The notes under the pieces were generated by a model. That model was not told where the DNA came from and searched no databases. It worked only from the letters and a program-made list of their open reading frames with translations. This document shows positions 58,251-64,000 of a stretch of DNA of 64,000 bases, in pieces. Source of the stretch: Asterella californica (lineage: Eukaryota; Streptophyta; Marchantiopsida; Marchantiales; Aytoniaceae); NCBI GenBank assembly GCA_036924285.1, contig JAYKYS010000001.1, positions 29,015,501 to 29,079,500 on the forward strand, written 5' to 3'. Position 1 is the stretch's first letter; each line of letters starts with the position of its first letter. Both the position numbers and the translations under genes were made by a program.

Positions 58251-61200
58251 TCAGGCCAAAAGGCTTCAATCATGCTTCGGAGCACGAATGAGATGGCTGG
58301 ACTCTGAAGATATCGAGTGGCAAGCAGGCAGCTGGGAGCAAGACCAGATAGATTCCACAACATACGAGCTCACAACCGACGCATAATAATGATATTCACT
58401 CGAGAGTATGTGGAATCTTCATCCTGCATCCTGCATTATTTGAACGCATGGCGCCGTGCTTGTTCTGTATCATGCGAGGTGGAAGAGCTGTCCGTGAGCT
58501 TAGGACACCTGGCCGAGTCTCAATCAGAAGCACAAAGTGCTACTATCATGATCACATGCTTCCTTGCTTCCTTCGTTCCCTCTCAGCACGCAGCAGCAGC
58601 AGCAACCTCTCAACGAGCCGGGCAAAGTGCGCACACGTTCAATCAGTGGAAGACAATGGATATGCTGGTTGGTAAATTCGGTACCAAACATTGAGAAGCC
58701 CGCATTCACAATCTTTCCCTCAGCAGCTAGCTTCTGCAGTTTGGGCTCAGGTTCCGTAGAAATGACGTCGGCTGTGGATATGCGTTTGAACGGTGTGCTA
58801 TCAAAACTCTGCGCAGCCATTGCTGTGCTGGTCGGAGAGATCTCCCTCTCCTTGCTGGGGCTGACACCAACCACAGACAGTCCCAGACTCCTCTACAACT
58901 GTACCAAGGGCCGGGCCAAGACTATGGACTAACCACGGTTGTAAATTTTTTTTAACACTTATTAATTTCCCCTATAACAATAAGCGAGCAAAAGTTCACA
59001 GAAATTAATCGGGCATGAATATATTCTCTTACAGCGAAATGCTGTTTTGTATTTTACGAGCTGATGTTGAGAGAATCTTTCTTATTCAACTGAATAAGCA
59101 TGGTCGGTCGACTTTGGGAACTTTTGTTTTGTTTTTATATAATAAAAAAGATATATATGTGAGATGGTAATTATATTTTAAGTTGGTAAAATAATTTGAT
59201 CTTACTATAACTGTTTTATGTTAGCTGGACCTACAGTTACGAGAGGAGCCAGATGCCTTTTGAATATAATTGTTACAGCATGTTGAACTCATTTAATGGG
59301 TTAATTTATTACTTAACCCTTCTGGAGGGAAGGATTAGGTAATAAATTTATAAATTAAGATTACTTTCCTCTTCCATCTTCAAAAAGAAGAAGTAAAATA
59401 TGTATGCAAATATGATATCACCGTAGTGACTACTCATTCCTACATAGTCGTATTTAAGTAAGGATAAATAAGTTTATAAACTATAAAGGAAAAACTAATT
59501 ACTTGGTCTTAGTGACTTAACTTATTCAGACGTACATTTAAGTAGGACATAACTCTATTACAGAAGCCCAATTATTTTAACTTACTAACTTAAATTATAC
59601 AAACGTAAGTATATAATTAGAAACAAGTGCTATGCCCTTAACGTGGTCACGAGGGCTAATCAATCACAACAAATGTGTAGTTAATTCTTCCCTCTGGACA
59701 CATTAAATTTAGCAAACGGTTCCGTCCCTCTTCCCTCAAATTTGAATAATGATATGTGTACAACAAACAAGGAAGAATCAAGGAAGGAAGCTTACAGATC
59801 GTATCCTCTGAGTAGTGCTTCCAACTCGTCTTGACCATGAAGTTGACTTGCCTCCACCGTGCTCGAAAGATAAGAGCAGTCTGCTTGCAGCTGCGTTCGA
59901 ATGACCTCTTCTACTATCGCTGACCCAAGTTCGCATCGGGTTTGACGAAAAGTATTGGTTGAAGATCTTATCCAAAATCATCGTTTTCTTCTTTCTTGCC
60001 GCCCCGAAGGGTAACTTCCAGGTACATGAGAATCGAGGTCCAAGTTTCTCGTCTTTTGACAAAGTCTGCTCTGAGACTCGGAAGTTGGAAGCAGGATGTG
60101 CTGCTGACAGGATAGGATATTAGATTGACTGGAATGGATCTGACTTGATGTGGGATGGCATGGGATGAGCTGAGCTGCTGACGCAGAAGCAGTAGGATGC
60201 CTGTCCCGTGACGTAGCGCCATCATACTGTACACTCGTTGCGAAGACATCTCCTCACAAGAAGTGCCAAGATCTCAGTACGGATGTGGGGGGATCTCTAG
60301 AGAGCAGTACTAGTGCTCGTCGACGTGATTCAGAACACAACTCTCTCACTGTGCTCAATTCCAGGCTCAAGTAGAGGGCAGAAGCCAGAGGGTGCATGAC
60401 ACATGCCACTTGGGTTCGTTCCACAAGTGGCGAAGTTATACTTCCCTCAGGCTGACATCGAAGCTGCGAAACCTGTTCAATAATCTTTTTTGCTTGAAGG
60501 TTATGCTTCTGACGTTGCGTTAAGTGTAGCCAATGAAACGGAAGCGCAGAAAACAGTTTATTATTAGGTTGAAACTTTCACTTCTTGATCAGACCTACAG
60601 CTTCGTGTCGATTGCGGTAGTAGCCAGCAAGTCCTCGGCTTTAAGTAGTAAGCTCTGACTCGACCCTTGATGCTGCTGTTGACGCCGTGGGGTGATAAGG
60701 ATTGGGTACGACCAAATAGGAGGAATCCGTGGAAGGGTCCGAGACTCCGAGCAAGTATCTAGGTAAGGGCTATGGATCAACAGAAGATCGTGGATGCATG
60801 GACCGGTTTATGTTGCTCTAACAACTGTAGATGATATCAGATGATAAAATCAAGGCAGAAGTTTGGCCGGGTCTAAGGTTAACGTGAGCCCCATAAGCGA
60901 CAGAAAATGGGAAGAAAATGGGAAGTGCTTGAAGCTTGTGAAAGGAAAGAGCTGCTCGGCTGGAACCGTTTTACTGGTTCTAGCTCAAGTCTTGGCCAAC
61001 CTAGTTAGTTTGACGAGTTCGTGAGGTCCAGAACCTCACTAGCAAGCCTCGAGGTGTCCGTATGTTATTCTCAGTCAAAAGTTTATACAAGAAAAGGATT
61101 CGCTCCCGATGCTGCAAGAAGCGGTCTTCCTCTTCAAGTGTTCATGAAGAATGCTTTCGTGGTCAGAATGTTCTCTCTCTTCGTTACATACAAGAGAAAG

Positions 61201-62265
61201 GACAGCCAGCTTCGTTCAGCCACTTCTCAACTTGTAGCGTGAGCACAAAAGTAGTATAATAGTTGAATTGGGTGCAGCTTTTACGTCCAAAGATTACACC
61301 AGTGACCAGATTAATCTGTGGTATGTGGTAAGCACGACGTTGTACGACTAGTGATCATGTCAGGCGGCGACTCAGACCAACTGCCCGAGTGTAATACTAA
61401 TCATTCGAACCCAAAGTACTCAGTTATCGATTTGGGCAAACTACAGGAGTAGAAACATTCCACACCAAAGCACCATAATTGCGTGCACTCTCAAGCTGCA
61501 AAGAAACTGCCGAGATTACCGTAATCGAAACAGAGGCATAAGCCTGAGGTGACCCGCATAAACCTGAAGCTGAGCATAAACAGGGCTGACCCGTTTACGT
61601 GCCAGCACTCTTTTGGAGATCCGAGCTGGGCCGTGAGGAGATACGCCTTTCTAGAATCTAGATGGCCTCTTTTGGTCAAGTACAAGCACACTGCGAGCAT
61701 GTTAGTACAGTAGCGTAACTGGCAACTTTCAGCATGTTGACAAAAGAAACAAAGGAAGTCGGTGAAGGGGACGTGACACGATCCGTCGGTACTGAGGAAT
61801 TTGATTCACAAGATGGGGGAACAAACGAGAATAAAACAAGATGCTGCGCATGAAATGACATATCCAGGGTTGAGCTTTTGCCCCAAAGATTTGACACAAA
61901 AGGAGGGGAATGGAAAAGTGCATTAAAGCCCTGGGCCAGCGTAGTAACTAGAGTACTTCTGATCAAATATGCATGCAACATGAACTTCTGGAAGTAACAG
62001 AGAAAAGGATAAGCAGAAGAAACGGGGTCTGATTGGTCCAGTCTGATTGGTGAGGAGAAGTGAACGGAGAACGAATCTACAGATTAAATTAAGTACTATG
62101 TAAACTTACTTGAAGTTGTATTAATACTTACAACTAATCGAATAGATTAAATTTAGTATACGTTGATATGTAGACGAAAAGCATGTTGCAGAGAATAGTA
62201 CCACATCTCACGTTGCAGTAAAATTATTTATAAATCATCCACTGATTACACATGTACACATACAG
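58251..62265. other. Intergenic, several unassigned open frames
   Basis: Less AT-rich than its neighbours. A minus-strand frame at 58524-58874 contains MAAQSFDSTPFKRISTADV and EGKIVNAGFSMFG, followed by a GT that could be a donor, so it might be a real exon, but I recognise no family. Frames at 59778-60249 (minus) and 61021-61259 (plus) are equally anonymous. No array or RNA gene was seen. Confidence 0.35.
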
Positions 62266-62437
62266 CAATCTGGAACAGTGGCTTTAACTCTAATCTGTTT
62301 AGAGAGGTGTATATATTAACAAGTCGTTACCAGACCAAGCAAAGATAACAACAATATGGAACAGTGACTTTAACTATAATCTGTTTAGAGAGGTGTATAT
62401 ACTAACAAGTAGTGACCAGACCAAGCAAAGATATCGT
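62266..62437. repeat. 86-bp tandem duplication
   Basis: Two units (62266-62351 and 62352-62437) differ at only a few positions. Each contains TGGAACAGTG, CTGTTTAGAGAGGTGTATAT and CCAGACCAAGCAAAGAT. Its freshness suggests a recent event. Confidence 0.95.
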
Positions 62438-63670
62438 GCTATTGGTTCTATTGGAAAATACTTGGTCTGGTGAAAAAGAATGACCTTGAATTCACCTTGA
62501 AGTACAATGATCTGGCGATGGTGAGGTGGCTATGCATTCCTTATGAAGAGTACACATCTAAGTTTCGTCTATAAAGACTATATTTGCTGGCTTTTTTGTT
62601 CCTCCTTCTTCATCATGCACGTTTGCTTGTGATACTTCCTTGCATCTATTCTACTTCGGATCTAAGAATATTTCGAGATTTTGTGTATCTGTGAATCCCA
62701 TATTTCATGACTAAGAATGATCTTCCGAGTAGGATATTTCATAGCATATCCGGTCTTTATTGGTACTTTTTAAGGAAGGGAGGTGAAGAACATTCCATAT
62801 TTATTTCCCGGGGTTTCTCCCCCTCCCTTTCCTTCTGAATCCGAACTGCAGCAATGCAGCAATACATCTGGAATCTGGATTCTCGTAACCTCCCCCAATC
62901 GCAATCATCAGATTCTCGACGCCATCTGTGTCTCTTCCTTCCGGCTACCCTCTGGCGTGAGTGCTGGAAGCATTGGTGTTGCTTTGCCCTCCTGGCATTC
63001 CAAACATTCTTCGACTTCAACAGTCCTGGTTTTCAGCTCTGCTCCCAGTTCGCCTTCTTTTGACCCCTTCACTTTCCCGACCTCGAAACAAAGTCCGCTT
63101 TTTCTCGCTCTTCAGCTAGCAGCAACTGCAGCTCTTCCTCCCTCGTGTTTGTCATCTCGGTTGGAATGCTTACCTCGCTTGTTAGTGGTTAAATTTGGTG
63201 TTCTCTGTTTGGGTGTAGTCATTACTCAATCCTAATCTACTTGCTTGCGAGTTCGGTGTTAAGACTCGTATTCGACATATTATCTGTACTCTGCATGTTA
63301 GTGGTTACTCTCAGGCTTGTTGGCTTCAGTGCTCTCTGCTTGGGCTGCGTTTTCGCAGTGAGGTGGACTGGGGTCTTTTATTACGGCCTTTATTACGGTC
63401 ACATAGTTCGTTCGGGGTGTCTGGCTGTGCCGGTCGAGGGTGCACCTTGCTCCTCTTGTACGCCTTTCTGCCCTTTCTGCCCTTTCTGCCTTCTAATAAA
63501 GTTCTTTGGCGTACCGTCGGCACTTAATAATCTACTTGCGTGCGGCCATCCCTGTTACTCAGTTTGCTATTCATTTTAGTCGGGTAACATTGGCTCATTG
63601 ATCGGCTCCAGGCGCTACTTCTGCCACATGTGGAGGTCCTAACTCCGCCTCCTTCTCCCTGAATACACCA
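62438..63670. other. Intergenic, pyrimidine-rich; no gene recognised
   Basis: Open frames at 62783-63235 and 63241-63579 (plus) are Ser/Pro/Leu-rich and look like by-products of pyrimidine-rich sequence. It could be the leader of a gene beyond the window's right edge, but nothing proves it. Confidence 0.35.
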
Positions 63671-63699
63671 TACCAACTTACCATTTTGGTAAGTTGGTA
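63671..63699. repeat. Perfect palindrome, 13-bp arms
   Basis: TACCAACTTACCA, a 3-base spacer, then its exact complement. Confidence 0.95.
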
Positions 63700-63718
63700 A
63701 CCACACCGTTTTCAACTT

Positions 63719-63762
63719 CATAAAGTTCTTCGGGGTGTGCTGCCACCCCGAAGAACTTTATG
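63719..63762. repeat. Perfect 19-bp inverted repeat with 6-base loop
   Basis: The left arm CATAAAGTTCTTCGGGGTG (63719-63737), loop TGCTGC and exact complementary arm (63744-63762) form a strong hairpin, 19 bp downstream of the previous palindrome. It could be a terminator-like or small-RNA structure, or the ends of a deleted inverted-repeat transposon. Confidence 0.9.
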
Positions 63763-64000
63763 GAAAGAAAAAGGAAGAATGGGGAGAGATAGATTCTGAA
63801 CTGTAATCGGCGTAGATCTCCAATGAATCTTTTACGCTCAGACGACAAAGATAGTAACCAGCTTTGACAACGCAGGTGCCCGAAAGTCCAGAGTCCACAG
63901 TTATCGTTGACATACGGTTTTAGAAAACGGTGGGATTCTGTGGGAGTCTGGATTCTGGACGTGTGCGTGTGTTGGGAACCCGATAATGGGATGGGCCGCT
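63763..64000. other. Right edge, no feature recognised
   Basis: No frame, repeat or RNA gene is visible in the last 238 bases. Confidence 0.5.

Noticed and set aside
59778..60249. Two overlapping minus-strand open frames
   Set aside because: No motif, no splice sites connecting them and biased composition; kept only as anonymous intergenic sequence.
62783..63579. Two open frames near the right end as candidate genes
   Set aside because: Ser/Pro/Leu-rich peptides from pyrimidine-rich DNA, no domain, and similarly open opposite strand.

Overview
The window looks like nuclear DNA of a land plant, most likely a bryophyte (a liverwort such as Marchantia is my best guess, moss the alternative). 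Reasons: two genes with GT-AG introns, one of them a chloroplast-type Obg GTPase with an N-terminal extension; one secreted DUF3455-like protein; and about 20 kb of Ty3/gypsy retroelements. The species call is inference. Gene density is very low: two credible intact host genes in 64 kb.

Positions 1-~20,720 are a three-level transposon nest that can be read to the base. Element A (+ strand, an old and broken gypsy element) starts before the window and runs to 142. It is interrupted by element B (143-14654, 5-bp target duplication AGTTT) and resumes at 14660 in the middle of its gag-pro region. B is itself interrupted by element C (3916-13998, minus strand, 4-bp duplication ACGG), a nearly intact gypsy element with 2.0-kb LTRs, gag, protease and a 1156-codon pol. 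A ends with decayed pol, a polypurine tract and an LTR start at 18859. A and C belong to one family. Their Pol has an FLDD reverse transcriptase box, a DHGS protease box, and a sequence style I associate with fungal gypsy elements.

Positions ~20,700-44,200 are AT-rich and without an intact gene. They hold a decayed gene remnant (22377-23347, minus), two tRNA-derived SINE-like copies of one family (about 29.4 and 30.3 kb, minus), a solo LTR of the C family (34224-36062), and several tandem arrays (31.5, 38.2-39.0 and 40.8-41.5 kb), one built from small palindromes.

Positions 44,700-45,579 encode a two-exon secreted DUF3455-like protein. Another tandem array lies at 49.0-49.5 kb. Positions 51,565-55,547 encode a six-exon, 884-residue Obg/CgtA-type GTPase, probably chloroplast-targeted and needed for plastid ribosome biogenesis. 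The last 8 kb show no confident gene, but hold a 68-bp and an 86-bp tandem duplication and two hairpin loci (58191-58250 and 63671-63762).

The two host genes are independent of each other and of the transposons. The most unusual material is the nested C-family retroelement system: in-frame stops between gag and pro, a short pro/pol overlap, 157-bp triplicated repeats in U3, and 4-bp target duplications at both C-family insertions. Element B, of uncertain class, is packed with GAAGAC/GTCTTC motifs.
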